A stretch of DNA of 64,000 nt from Halobacteriovorax vibrionivorans (lineage in GTDB: Bacteria; Bdellovibrionota; Bacteriovoracia; Bacteriovoracales; Bacteriovoracaceae): contig NZ_QDKL01000001.1 in the NCBI RefSeq assembly GCF_003346865.1, forward strand, positions 248,001 through 312,000, written 5' to 3'. The notes under the pieces were generated by a model. That model saw only the letters and a program-made list of their open reading frames with translations, made no database searches and was not told the DNA's origin. Of the stretch, positions 17,385-26,049 are shown piece after piece; position 1 is the stretch's first letter; each line of letters begins with the position of its first letter. The translations under genes and the position numbers were made by a program.

Positions 17385-20240
17385 GTGAAGAACGAATCAT
17401 TTTCGGCTAAGAATTGGCTGATAAATAATATTGCTGAGACCCAAGGTCCAAGCGTAGCTCAAAAGGAAAGTTTTCCTTCAGAGCAGCCTAGTGGTGCAAC
17501 CAGCACTGCTCAGTCTTCACTTCCAAGCATCAATGCCGGTGAATTTCTTGTTTCAGAGCATATCCTACCAAAATGGAGAGGCGAAAGCTTACTCACTAAG
17601 GGAAGTGTAAAATTCAAAAAGATTGTTTTTGAATTATTTGATGAAGCAAAAGCACAGGTTAAATCATTTCGTTCACGTAATAGAAGTCTTAGACAGTCTC
17701 TTTACCAAGAATTCGTAGACTACACTAAGTATAATAAAGTTCATCCAGAGGGTATTTCAGACTTCAATCAGTTCTGGGAGAACCTCGATAATAAGAATGC
17801 TCCTAGTTATGAGCTAACTCAAGAGTTTCTTAAGGTCTACTGCCTACGTTCTATTAGCGTTTATATTTTAAAAGTGCGCTTTATCAGCCAACTGAGTGCA
17901 TTCTATTCTAAAACATTAACTAAGAAAGAAATCTTAAATCCAAACTCAACTTTAAGTAAGATCTTTAAGGTATCAAGCTCTAGAGAGTTATCAAGTCGTG
18001 CCCTTGGGACGAATGAATATAGCTGGTTTAGGCCAAATGAAAACTTTGGAGACAGCATTGTTGAGCTCAATTCAATCTTTAAAGACTTAAACCCAATAGA
18101 GTTTTTTAAGGTTTTAAATCACGAAATTCCAAATGAATTAGAAGTTGTTCTATTTAACAACGAAACAGATAAATATTCACATGCTTTCAGTAACCGAAAC
18201 TTTGGTTTAATGATTAATAATCTTCTTGTTAATTTTCCAAAGTGGATTGAAAACCACAATGGTTACTTTAGCTTCAATGATGCTCCACATTGCCTAAGTT
18301 CTCTCTTTACTGGAGACTTTTTAAACTCACTGACAATTTCTCACTGGATTGCTCAGGAGAATAACTCAAATGAAATGTGGCAAGAAGTTATTTGCCCAGA
18401 ATTCCGTGGTGATAACTACGTTACTGGTCAATACTTAAAGATCTTCCAAGAAATTCAATATATGACTTTCCTTGTTTACTTAGCACCGAAACAGCAAAAG
18501 GATCCTATTTCTCTTATTGTTTCTTTATTTAAACAGAAGTCTAATAAGTCGAGAGTCTCTGCTAGCGGACAATTCTCTCTGCTCGATTCAACAGAAGTTG
18601 AACAAAGTATCTACGACAGAATTCTTGTAAACCTTGTTAATATTCCAAAGAAGAACCCACACCACTTTCTAATTACAAATATTATGCAAAATGGTGAGCA
18701 TCTATCTAATAGTGGATATATGTATGTTTTCTCAAATCAGAAGCTATTTGTTCCTTCTCATGCAAATAAGAACGAGGCCCTGTTAAAGCAATACAAATTA
18801 CGTATGCGTATCAACTTTGAAGGGTTAAAAGGTAAAGGAGAAATTCCTCGCTACCTATATATCTTCTCTAAGAGAATTGTTGAAAACAAACTTGATATCT
18901 TTGGAAACCCAGATGTTAACTCAGCACTTTTAAAAGAGTCTTGCCTGACAGTTAACATGAACGGTGATCTGACTCACTTCTCGAAATTCGACTTCTTCGT
19001 TGAAGAATTAGATAAATTATTTGCAAATAAGAAATCAATTGATGCTCCACTATTTTCTAATGAAACAAAATGTGGATTATCATTTGAATTCCATCAAGAT
19101 GCGATTCTTAACGGAAAGCTATTAAGTAATAATAGTGAGAGTGACAAGATTACTCACCCACAATATTTTAAGAATTTAACTAAGAGTTGTATTCCATTTG
19201 ATCAATTCTTCAGTGTTGAATCTCTATCTAATTACCGATCAAACTCAAGAGATGAAGAAGGTTATGACCTACTTGGTTTCAATATGAATCCTCAAGAGCG
19301 CTACCCTTACCTACTAATTGTAGACTTCACTAATGAGAATGACATAAAACTTGAGCTAACTTCAATTGACTCTTTAAAAGCAAAAGTTGAAGAATACGGT
19401 TATGCTTACTTCCAGTATTTCGGTCTTCTACCAAAGATCTCAAACTTAAATATCAACTTATTTAGGGAGTTCTTTAAGACTACAATTGGTAAGCAAATTA
19501 CTCAGCTGACTTTTAATGGTGGACTAAAGAAAACAAAAGCGAAACTCAATGCAATGCTGATTCCAAAATTCCTAGAACGCACTGAGTTTCTACCGGACTA
19601 CCATATTGAATCACTTCAAGACATTACTCTTTCAAGAGATTCAATTATAAGCTTAAGCTTCGCTACATATAAACAGCTCTTTAGTAACAAGATTGATACG
19701 ATCAATCTTCTATCGAAAAAATGGCCATGGCATACAAGCTGTATCCTTTCTCACTTAAAGATTATCATTGGAAATTATAGTGATCAGATCTCAAGTGGAA
19801 AGATTCAAGCAAATTATGACTTCACGAACCCATCGCTGATTCAAAGAATTGTTGAATTACCAAAATTTCAAATTTACCCAAATAATCAAGATGTATACCT
19901 TGAAACACTTATGAGTGACAGAAGCCAGGTACACTTACCTCTGACAAGTGCAATTCTGGAAAAAAGTGAACATACTACTTTCTTAAAGCTAGTTTCAAAT
20001 GACGTTGAAATCATCAAGTTGCATGGTGATCAACAACTTCTCAAGTTCATTCAATTCATTCTTTCAAGTGCCAAAGGTACTGCAATCTCAACAATACTTC
20101 AGTCTCTTGAAGTACCAAGTGCACAAGAATTAAATGCTGTCTTAAGTGCTCAGGACCAAGTGGCCAAGGAAGTGAACGAGACATATCAACTCATTAGCAC
20201 GACTCTAAATAATATAATTATTGGTCAAATAAATAACTAG
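17385..20240 (+). CDS. Large cytoplasmic protein of unknown function (951 aa)
   Basis: Starts at GTG; no other usable start is near. The first 50 residues are Ser/Gln/Pro-rich. The rest is a mixed alpha/beta sequence rich in Phe, Asn and Lys, with no signal peptide, no membrane segment and no nucleotide-binding or catalytic motif I can recognise. The C-terminal 100 residues are helical and end in a possible coiled coil. Codon use matches its neighbours, so there is no sign of recent transfer. The next gene, a ChaN-like protein, follows by 15 bases, suggesting joint function. I assign no role. Confidence 0.7.
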   Translation: MKNESFSAKNWLINNIAETQGPSVAQKESFPSEQPSGATSTAQSSLPSINAGEFLVSEHILPKWRGESLLTKGSVKFKKIVFELFDEAKAQVKSFRSRNRSLRQSLYQEFVDYTKYNKVHPEGISDFNQFWENLDNKNAPSYELTQEFLKVYCLRSISVYILKVRFISQLSAFYSKTLTKKEILNPNSTLSKIFKVSSSRELSSRALGTNEYSWFRPNENFGDSIVELNSIFKDLNPIEFFKVLNHEIPNELEVVLFNNETDKYSHAFSNRNFGLMINNLLVNFPKWIENHNGYFSFNDAPHCLSSLFTGDFLNSLTISHWIAQENNSNEMWQEVICPEFRGDNYVTGQYLKIFQEIQYMTFLVYLAPKQQKDPISLIVSLFKQKSNKSRVSASGQFSLLDSTEVEQSIYDRILVNLVNIPKKNPHHFLITNIMQNGEHLSNSGYMYVFSNQKLFVPSHANKNEALLKQYKLRMRINFEGLKGKGEIPRYLYIFSKRIVENKLDIFGNPDVNSALLKESCLTVNMNGDLTHFSKFDFFVEELDKLFANKKSIDAPLFSNETKCGLSFEFHQDAILNGKLLSNNSESDKITHPQYFKNLTKSCIPFDQFFSVESLSNYRSNSRDEEGYDLLGFNMNPQERYPYLLIVDFTNENDIKLELTSIDSLKAKVEEYGYAYFQYFGLLPKISNLNINLFREFFKTTIGKQITQLTFNGGLKKTKAKLNAMLIPKFLERTEFLPDYHIESLQDITLSRDSIISLSFATYKQLFSNKIDTINLLSKKWPWHTSCILSHLKIIIGNYSDQISSGKIQANYDFTNPSLIQRIVELPKFQIYPNNQDVYLETLMSDRSQVHLPLTSAILEKSEHTTFLKLVSNDVEIIKLHGDQQLLKFIQFILSSAKGTAISTILQSLEVPSAQELNAVLSAQDQVAKEVNETYQLISTTLNNIIIGQINN

Positions 20241-20255
20241 TGATATCATAGACTT

Positions 20256-21884
20256 ATGCAACTTAGGGTCGATGAAACTCATTGGAATATCTATCGATAT
20301 TTTAAAAATAAAGCTAACTCTCTTGAAGGAGAGCCCTCAAAGCTATTAAAGAAGTATCGAACTGATCAACAACGCTATGCTCGCCGTGAGTTTGAGTCAT
20401 CTACAATCAATCAACTCTACCAATCAATTGATACTTCAGACATTATTTATCTTGGAGACTTTCACACCTTTGATCAGAGTACACGTAACCTTGAGAGAAT
20501 CATTCGTATCCTAGCAAAGAATGATTACCAATTTGCTATTGGTGTGGAATTTATCCATATCAATCATCAATTCTTTATCGATTCGTTTTTAAGAGGTGCT
20601 ATTACGGAATTAGAGTTTCTCGAGTCTATTAACTATAAGAACTCTTGGCGCTTTCCATGGACCTATTACAAGATCTTTTTTGAAATTGCTAAGAAACACA
20701 ATATTCCAATTATCGCCCTTAATACAAAAGGAAATCTCAACCAAAGAGACAACCAAGCGGCCAAGACCATTACCCGATACCACAAGGAAAACCCTGATCA
20801 TAAGCTCCTCATCTTATTTGGAGAGCTACATATCGTACCAAATAAACTTCCTCAAAAAGTTTTTGATCTCAATAAAAAGAACGTCGTTCAAACTATTATT
20901 CATCAAAATACTGACGAAGTTTACTGGCAACTTGTTAAAAAAGGAAAACTCAGGTCAGATCAAATTGTAAAATATAACTTAAGAGAGTTTGTTCTCGTAA
21001 ACTCTCCTCCATGGCTAAAGTATGAGTCGCAAATCTATTGGTATGAGCACTTAGCTGATGATCCCAATTTTGATATTCACGAATATATCATCGAAACAGG
21101 AACACTTAAGTTTTCAGATAATATCGTTGATAACTTCGCCTACTTTTGTCATGAGATCAACAATACTCTCGATCTCGATATTGCAATTGGAGAACTTGAA
21201 GACTTTCGTATCTTTGATCAACAAAACCTAAAAAGAGTTAAAACAACAATTTCAAAGGTAAAATCAAAGAAGGCCCAGTCTTTTTACAAAAAGCTTATTG
21301 AACACGGTAAAACGTTCAAACTTCCAGGAAAAAAAGCCTATTATTGCTCTAGCTATTCTGTTAATCGTATCTCTTACTTAGCTGGAATTCATATTTATCA
21401 GGCAAAGCTTAAAGTACCTGATAAGGAAATCTTAGAGTTCTTTAATAAACGCGATCGTACCGGACTATTTGTTTATTTAATCCATAATTACATCAGTGCC
21501 TACTTCTGCTCTAAGCTTTTTAATCCATATAGAAAATGTAATATGTATAAAGACTTTCAGTACATGGCCCGCGCCAATCGAAATATCAAAAAGAGTGATC
21601 AGCAAGTATTTAAAGCCTGTAAAAAGCTTTGTAATAAGAAAGTAATTATTAATGATGAGCTTAAAGGCCTAGATATTTATCAACTTCATAAAACAGCAAG
21701 AAAAGTCTCTCATATGCTTGCAGATATTATCTTTGACTACTTCTTTGCTACAAAGAGACCAGAGTACAAAGAGGTATTTCACTTGGTAGTCACTGATGAC
21801 TACTCAAATGAAAATTACCTCAGTATCTTAAATGAAATTGGAAAATTAGTTTCGATTAAAAGTCTTAAAAAACGCGAGTTCTAA
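20256..21884 (+). CDS. ChaN/TIKI-superfamily-like protein with unknown C-terminal domain
   Basis: The 542-aa protein has no signal peptide. Residues about 55-215 fit the ChaN/DUF399 (haem-binding, EreA/TIKI) fold: IIYLGDFHTFDQSTRNLERI, then FAIGVEFIH, then KLLILFGELHIVP. These carry His, Glu and His at the positions that bind metal or haem in this superfamily. Residues 240-542 are a charged helical region without a known match. ChaN proteins are usually secreted lipoproteins; this cytoplasmic form is larger and coupled to the 951-aa gene. It may be a hydrolase or haem/metal binder. The function is inferred from fold motifs only. Confidence 0.65.
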   Translation: MQLRVDETHWNIYRYFKNKANSLEGEPSKLLKKYRTDQQRYARREFESSTINQLYQSIDTSDIIYLGDFHTFDQSTRNLERIIRILAKNDYQFAIGVEFIHINHQFFIDSFLRGAITELEFLESINYKNSWRFPWTYYKIFFEIAKKHNIPIIALNTKGNLNQRDNQAAKTITRYHKENPDHKLLILFGELHIVPNKLPQKVFDLNKKNVVQTIIHQNTDEVYWQLVKKGKLRSDQIVKYNLREFVLVNSPPWLKYESQIYWYEHLADDPNFDIHEYIIETGTLKFSDNIVDNFAYFCHEINNTLDLDIAIGELEDFRIFDQQNLKRVKTTISKVKSKKAQSFYKKLIEHGKTFKLPGKKAYYCSSYSVNRISYLAGIHIYQAKLKVPDKEILEFFNKRDRTGLFVYLIHNYISAYFCSKLFNPYRKCNMYKDFQYMARANRNIKKSDQQVFKACKKLCNKKVIINDELKGLDIYQLHKTARKVSHMLADIIFDYFFATKRPEYKEVFHLVVTDDYSNENYLSILNEIGKLVSIKSLKKREF

Positions 21885-21886
21885 AA

Positions 21887-23350
21887 CTACATCAGGCGTT
21901 GCATAATTTCGCGCTTTGTACCTTTTTCAATGCGAGTAACCTTTTTATTAGACTCTTCACTCTTAGGCTCTTCTTTCTTTTCTTGAAGCGCAACTTGATT
22001 GATATCTTTCGTCTTAAAAATAAGCTTATACTTTCGTCCAACTGGTTGAAGATCATCATTGTAAAGGTTTGCTAGTTCAAGACGCCCAGAGATGTCTTTT
22101 AAAAGTTCTCTTACAATTTGCACAGAAGTTTCAAGCTCTACCCCACTCTTATTATCACCATAAGATGAAATACTTAAGTAGTAGATAGCTCCTAGAGTTT
22201 TCCCTTGAACTTCAACTTTTTGAAGAGTTTTTTCTTCACTCTCCTCAGAAGCTTTTAAAGTATTTTTGGCAGCATCTGTAAGGATACTGTATTGGATTTG
22301 TTCAATTGTTTCACGTTCACCAAGAATTTCTCTCTCTTGAGTATCGATTGAAAACTCAATTCCTTGGTCTTTGAATTGATCTTGGACTTTACAAGCGATA
22401 AAGCGATTAACAGATGAGATTTCACAACTTTTAACCATTGGAACATTTGACTCATCAAGATTCTTCTCACTTTCTTGAGCGTTACTATCTTCACTCATTG
22501 ACCAAATTTCATCGGCCACTTCTTTTGCATCTGCATCATCATTAGAAAGAAGCATTCCAAAAGTCTTATTTTCATTAGCTGAAATTGTAGACTTTCTCTT
22601 CTCTTTTCTAAAACTCTGCTTTTGTGCAGAATAAAGCTTTGAGCAATGCTTCATTTCATTAAGCTCTAACGCATTCATTATTACACTTTCGATTTCATCA
22701 AAATTCTCATCTTGATTAAGCATTAGTAAACTTAAAGCTTCATCTTCTAATTCCTTACGGCGTCTTAGAACAATTTTTCTAAATACTCCTTCCCAAACAA
22801 AAGTAAAGAGGAAAACGGCCGCTATAAGAGCAAGTGATAATTTAATATTTGATAAAGAAGAAGAAATTGTTTCAACATGATTTTCAATCAGAATTGATCC
22901 TGCATCAGCAGCATCTTCAAATTGAGAGTATTTTTCATCAATATTCTTTGAGAAGTTCTGATCTGTTACAGAAAACCCTTTTCCTGTACTTCTAAGACTC
23001 TCATGGAACCAGTGAACATTTGAACTTACTGTATTGAACTTCTTTATAATAGCTGAAGAGAACTTACCGTACTCATTCATTAAATCTGTAACTTGGGCAA
23101 AGCACTCTCCTGTTTGAGAAGTGAAATTGCTGTCCATATAAGTTGAATTCATGTCACCTGCAACCGCTGCTGTATACGTTTGCTGAACACGAGTACTACA
23201 TATTTGAATTCCATTTTGGATTGTTGATACCAACTTATATTTGTTTGAAACACCGCTTAGCATATAAGCAATGGTCAATATTGAGATCGAAGATACGGCC
23301 AAGATTGCGACTCTTGCCTTTGAAAATTTGTATTTAACAGGTTTACTCAT
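21887..23350 (-). CDS. Two-helix membrane sensor with degenerate histidine-kinase-like domain
   Basis: The 487-aa protein has membrane helices at about residues 12-30 and 165-187, enclosing a periplasmic helical sensor region. The cytoplasmic part starts with a basic RRRKELEDEA linker. The C-terminal 150 residues resemble an HATPase_c domain: ILGERETIEQIQYSILTDAA stands where kinases have the N-box, and SISSYGDNKSG where they have the G1 box. The conserved N-box Asn and a DHp His motif are not evident, so kinase activity is doubtful. It converges with the ChaN-like gene (2-base gap) and diverges from the TonB-like gene. Confidence 0.55.
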   Translation of the reverse strand: MSKPVKYKFSKARVAILAVSSISILTIAYMLSGVSNKYKLVSTIQNGIQICSTRVQQTYTAAVAGDMNSTYMDSNFTSQTGECFAQVTDLMNEYGKFSSAIIKKFNTVSSNVHWFHESLRSTGKGFSVTDQNFSKNIDEKYSQFEDAADAGSILIENHVETISSSLSNIKLSLALIAAVFLFTFVWEGVFRKIVLRRRKELEDEALSLLMLNQDENFDEIESVIMNALELNEMKHCSKLYSAQKQSFRKEKRKSTISANENKTFGMLLSNDDADAKEVADEIWSMSEDSNAQESEKNLDESNVPMVKSCEISSVNRFIACKVQDQFKDQGIEFSIDTQEREILGERETIEQIQYSILTDAAKNTLKASEESEEKTLQKVEVQGKTLGAIYYLSISSYGDNKSGVELETSVQIVRELLKDISGRLELANLYNDDLQPVGRKYKLIFKTKDINQVALQEKKEEPKSEESNKKVTRIEKGTKREIMQRLM

Positions 23351-23470
23351 CCATAAGTCCTTAAAATTACGTAATTCATTTACAGCAGTGGCTTTACCAC
23401 ACTTTAATTCTACCTATTCATTAGTCCAGATGAAAGAGTAGACAATTTTTACCAGTTTTAAGGGAAATTT

Positions 23471-23499
23471 TTGTCCCCAACGGACTAAAATGCTAGAAT
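23471..23499 (+). promoter_or_regulatory. Candidate promoter of the TonB-like gene
   Basis: TTGTCC, 17 bases, TAGAAT (five of six -10 positions match). Predicted transcription starts near 23506, downstream of an in-frame ATG at 23490. This supports the later ATG at 23535 as the true start. Confidence 0.5.
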
Positions 23500-23534
23500 A
23501 TTATGAGAAATCATTAAGATTTCACTGGAGAAAT

Positions 23535-24320
23535 ATGATCAACCTTTATGTTGCTACTCTATTTTCGCTCTTGCTGCATGCTATTTTGCTAGGCTATGTC
23601 ATCAATGATGATAGCGATCAGAAGTTAGTGCAAGAAAGGCCCTTAAAAGTTAAGTTCAAACAGGTTGATGTAAGAAAGCTTGGTGTGAAGAAGGCCCAAG
23701 ATAATAATAACCTCTTCGGTCAACTCGCCTACAGTAAGAACGATTTCAAAAAAGTTGATCAGCAAGTAAAAAGCTCTCGTGCAGCAATTTCTAAGAAGAA
23801 AGAAAAAGAAGTTCTTGAATTGCAAAAAAGAGGCTCAATTCAAAGAAATCAATATATTCAAAAGAAGATCTCACAAGAAAGCTTTAAAAGTGCAAATTGG
23901 TCTAAGCAGCTTGATACTATTCAAGGTGCCTCAGTAACTTTTCTCCCTCCAAAGGGAATAAGCCCTGATGAACTCAATGAGTTTGAGAAAGTTTTTTACG
24001 CATTCTATAAACGTGTAGCAACTCAATACATTAACTCTGTACAAATATCAGTTCGAAATCGAATCAACGAGAGACCTTATGTTGAAAACTCTCTTCGTAA
24101 TGCGAGTGCTCAAAAACTTAAGGCCGTCGTTCGCTACGATGAGTTAGGAAATGCAGAGATTGTAAAGATCCTAGAGTCTTCAGAAGACGATGATATTCAT
24201 AAGATCTTTGAAAATGCTTTAGGTAAAATGAATAAGATTCCTAATATTGTAAAAGACCTAAAAGATGAAGATGGAAAGTATTATGCGATCTTCTCTTTAT
24301 CAGTAAATACACGCCGCTAG
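23535..24320 (+). CDS. TonB-like energy-transducing protein
   Basis: The protein is 261 aa from ATG 23535, which has GGAG five bases upstream. One N-terminal membrane helix (NLYVATLFSLLLHAILLGYV) carries the HxxLL-type pattern of TonB anchors. A long Lys/Gln-rich periplasmic spacer follows. The C-terminal 90 residues resemble the TonB C-domain (VVRYDELGNAEIVKILESS, then IPNI). TonB passes inner-membrane proton energy to outer-membrane receptors; a TonB-dependent receptor is encoded at 61.7 kb. No exbB/exbD genes are adjacent. The spacer lacks the usual Pro-Lys/Pro-Glu repeats. The 3' end overlaps the anti-sigma gene by 21 bases. Confidence 0.65.
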   Translation: MINLYVATLFSLLLHAILLGYVINDDSDQKLVQERPLKVKFKQVDVRKLGVKKAQDNNNLFGQLAYSKNDFKKVDQQVKSSRAAISKKKEKEVLELQKRGSIQRNQYIQKKISQESFKSANWSKQLDTIQGASVTFLPPKGISPDELNEFEKVFYAFYKRVATQYINSVQISVRNRINERPYVENSLRNASAQKLKAVVRYDELGNAEIVKILESSEDDDIHKIFENALGKMNKIPNIVKDLKDEDGKYYAIFSLSVNTRR

Positions 24321-24698
24321 GATTAAAGAAGCTACAACAAAAAGCTGTATCTTTCGAGGTATTCCAAAAATTAAAAATACAAAAAAATCCTTCACAGAAA
24401 GAGAGTAAGTTCTTTTTGGTAATGTCATCTGTGAATCATCACTTGTGATATTCGGAATAATTTCTTCAAGCTCTGCTTCTAAGGCCTGAGATATTTCCTC
24501 ATCCGCCGCAAAACCTGCAAAGTCCTTTAATATTAATTCTTTTTGTAGATCAAATTGAGCTATTTTTAAACGGCAGTCTTCACAATTAGATAAATGCTCT
24601 TCATTGTGAACAAAGTCTGAACTTTCAAAATAAGTCATCTTTTTAGCAAAGAAACACTGTGATCGAGCTTTATTTAAATTAGTTAAGTGGGCGTCCAT
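24300..24698 (-). CDS. Membrane-anchored zinc-binding anti-sigma factor-like protein
   Basis: The protein is 132 aa from ATG 24698 (GAGAGAGAT upstream). It has the anti-sigma zinc-finger motif His-x3-Cys-x2-Cys (HLSNCEDC), with an upstream His/Cys as possible fourth ligand. A helical linker follows, then one C-terminal membrane helix (RKIQLFVVASLILAACIY), leaving no periplasmic domain. ZAS-type anti-sigma factors hold an ECF sigma at the membrane until a signal releases it. The start overlaps the end of the sigma-like gene by 20 bases, the classical sigma/anti-sigma layout. With no periplasmic part, the signal would have to be sensed inside the cell or membrane. Confidence 0.7.
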   Translation of the reverse strand: MDAHLTNLNKARSQCFFAKKMTYFESSDFVHNEEHLSNCEDCRLKIAQFDLQKELILKDFAGFAADEEISQALEAELEEIIPNITSDDSQMTLPKRTYSLSVKDFFVFLIFGIPRKIQLFVVASLILAACIY

Positions 24699-25098
24699 TA
24701 TCTCTCTCTTGTGCCGTAGCAAAGTTCATTTGTATATGATCGATATAGGCCAGGACTTCTTGATGTGAAATATTTAAAACCATTGCGATATTATCGACAC
24801 TCTCCCCTCGAATTTCGAAAAGATAAATACAGGCTTTTTTCTTTACATGATTAAGGAGCTTCCCTTTTGTCTTTGTCTGCTGTGACCTTTTAGTTGCAAG
24901 AGAAATTAAACGTAAGAGAAATTGCCTCTCAAAATAATCATTATCAATCTTATACAGGAAGCTTTCATCTTCTTCACTGGCCCCTGTTGCAACATCAATA
25001 ATTAATTGCATGGCCTGAAGCTGATCTTCAATTAGGTAGTTTGCTACCTGATAATATTGATCCACTAATTTACGTATAATTTCTTTTCTAACTAACAC
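24679..25098 (-). CDS. Small divergent ECF-type sigma-factor-like protein
   Basis: This 139-aa protein has an N-terminal helix LVDQYYQVANYLIEDQLQAM that resembles sigma region 2. A C-terminal helix-turn-helix (ESVDNIAMVLNISHQEVLAY) corresponds to sigma region 4 (LSYEEIAEILGIS-type). At 139 aa it is well below the usual 170-200, and region 2.3-2.4 is hard to recognise. Its pairing with an overlapping ZAS anti-sigma gene supports the call. It starts at GTG with no clear ribosome-binding site, so the start is uncertain. It diverges from a lipoprotein gene at 25220, a plausible target. Confidence 0.58.
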   Translation of the reverse strand: MLVRKEIIRKLVDQYYQVANYLIEDQLQAMQLIIDVATGASEEDESFLYKIDNDYFERQFLLRLISLATKRSQQTKTKGKLLNHVKKKACIYLFEIRGESVDNIAMVLNISHQEVLAYIDHIQMNFATAQERDNGRPLN

Positions 25099-25219
25099 AA
25101 TTTAATTTTAGCAATCTTTAGGAAAAATGCCATAGCAATTTTCGCTACTTATATGAAGATTAAAGTATATTCAATGAATTACCGATAAAATAGTGAGGAA
25201 ATGTAAGAACGAGGATAAC

Positions 25220-26038
25220 ATGAAAAAGTTTACTTTTATCACTGCAATCGCGTTACTAACCTTAGTTAGTTGCGTCCAGCCTACAAATAAAAGAGCTGAT
25301 TACAACTCAAGCACAGGTAATGGCTGGGGTGGATCTGGTGGCTCAGACAATGGTTGGAATAACGGTGGCACAGACTGGGGAGACGACTCAGGTTCGGGTG
25401 ATAATGGAAATAATGAAGATACAACTCCAGGTGATGGTTATGGAGATGGTAATGAAGGTGGAGTGGCCGATGGTGGTCAGACACAAGATTTCTATACAAT
25501 CGAAGGAATTACTCTTCACGGTAACTCTCGTGTAAATGGATCAAACGCTTGGTGGTCTTCAACAAGCCTTGGTGATGGACAACTCATTCTCTATACTGAC
25601 TCTCGTTTAAATATTCGTGTTCGTCCAAGACAAGCTCCTGCCCAAGGAACAATGGACTCTTATGGGGTAAAATGTCATTACAACCCTCAACCATATGAAA
25701 AACTTAAAATTAAATTATGTATTAGAAGTGAAAGCGGTACTTGTAGTTACCGAACTGTTACTTTCGGCGATATTGCCACTGATAAAGTTTCAAAAGTTAA
25801 AGAATTTTCAGGAAGCTATATTCCAAATACTGCAGGACCTGTTGTTATTGACGTTCTTGACGTTCAATGGGATTGGTCATGCCAATACTATCTAAATCAA
25901 GGCTATAGCAGTGATGATCCAGCGATTGCTGGATATTGCCAGATGTCTTCTGTTTGGCAAAATGATTGTGTTTCTTTTGATCTTCAGTTCTCAACTGATT
26001 ACACAAAAGACTTTCCACCATCTGCACCTAGAATGTAA
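25220..26038 (+). CDS. Cys-rich lipoprotein with Gly/Asp/Asn-rich linker
   Basis: The protein is 272 aa from the ATG at 25220, chosen for GAGG upstream; the longer reading would bury the signal peptide. Signal MKKFTFITAIALLTLVSC ends at a lipobox Cys. Residues 25-80 are a Gly/Asn/Asp/Trp-rich low-complexity linker (NGWGGSGGSDNGWNNGG and similar). The last 190 residues form a domain with six cysteines and many aromatic residues, probably disulfide-bonded and surface or periplasmic. No family recognised. It is divergent from the sigma/anti-sigma pair. Confidence 0.68.
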   Translation: MKKFTFITAIALLTLVSCVQPTNKRADYNSSTGNGWGGSGGSDNGWNNGGTDWGDDSGSGDNGNNEDTTPGDGYGDGNEGGVADGGQTQDFYTIEGITLHGNSRVNGSNAWWSSTSLGDGQLILYTDSRLNIRVRPRQAPAQGTMDSYGVKCHYNPQPYEKLKIKLCIRSESGTCSYRTVTFGDIATDKVSKVKEFSGSYIPNTAGPVVIDVLDVQWDWSCQYYLNQGYSSDDPAIAGYCQMSSVWQNDCVSFDLQFSTDYTKDFPPSAPRM

Positions 26039-26049
26039 TTCTAAACTTC

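Noticed and set aside
23490..23534. Earlier ATG for the TonB-like gene
   Set aside because: It lies inside the predicted promoter (-10 at 23494-23499) and lacks a ribosome-binding site.
25281..25535. Overlapping His/Leu- and Met/Val-rich ORFs in the lipoprotein gene
   Set aside because: Created by the Gly/Asp/Asn-rich repeat read in other frames.
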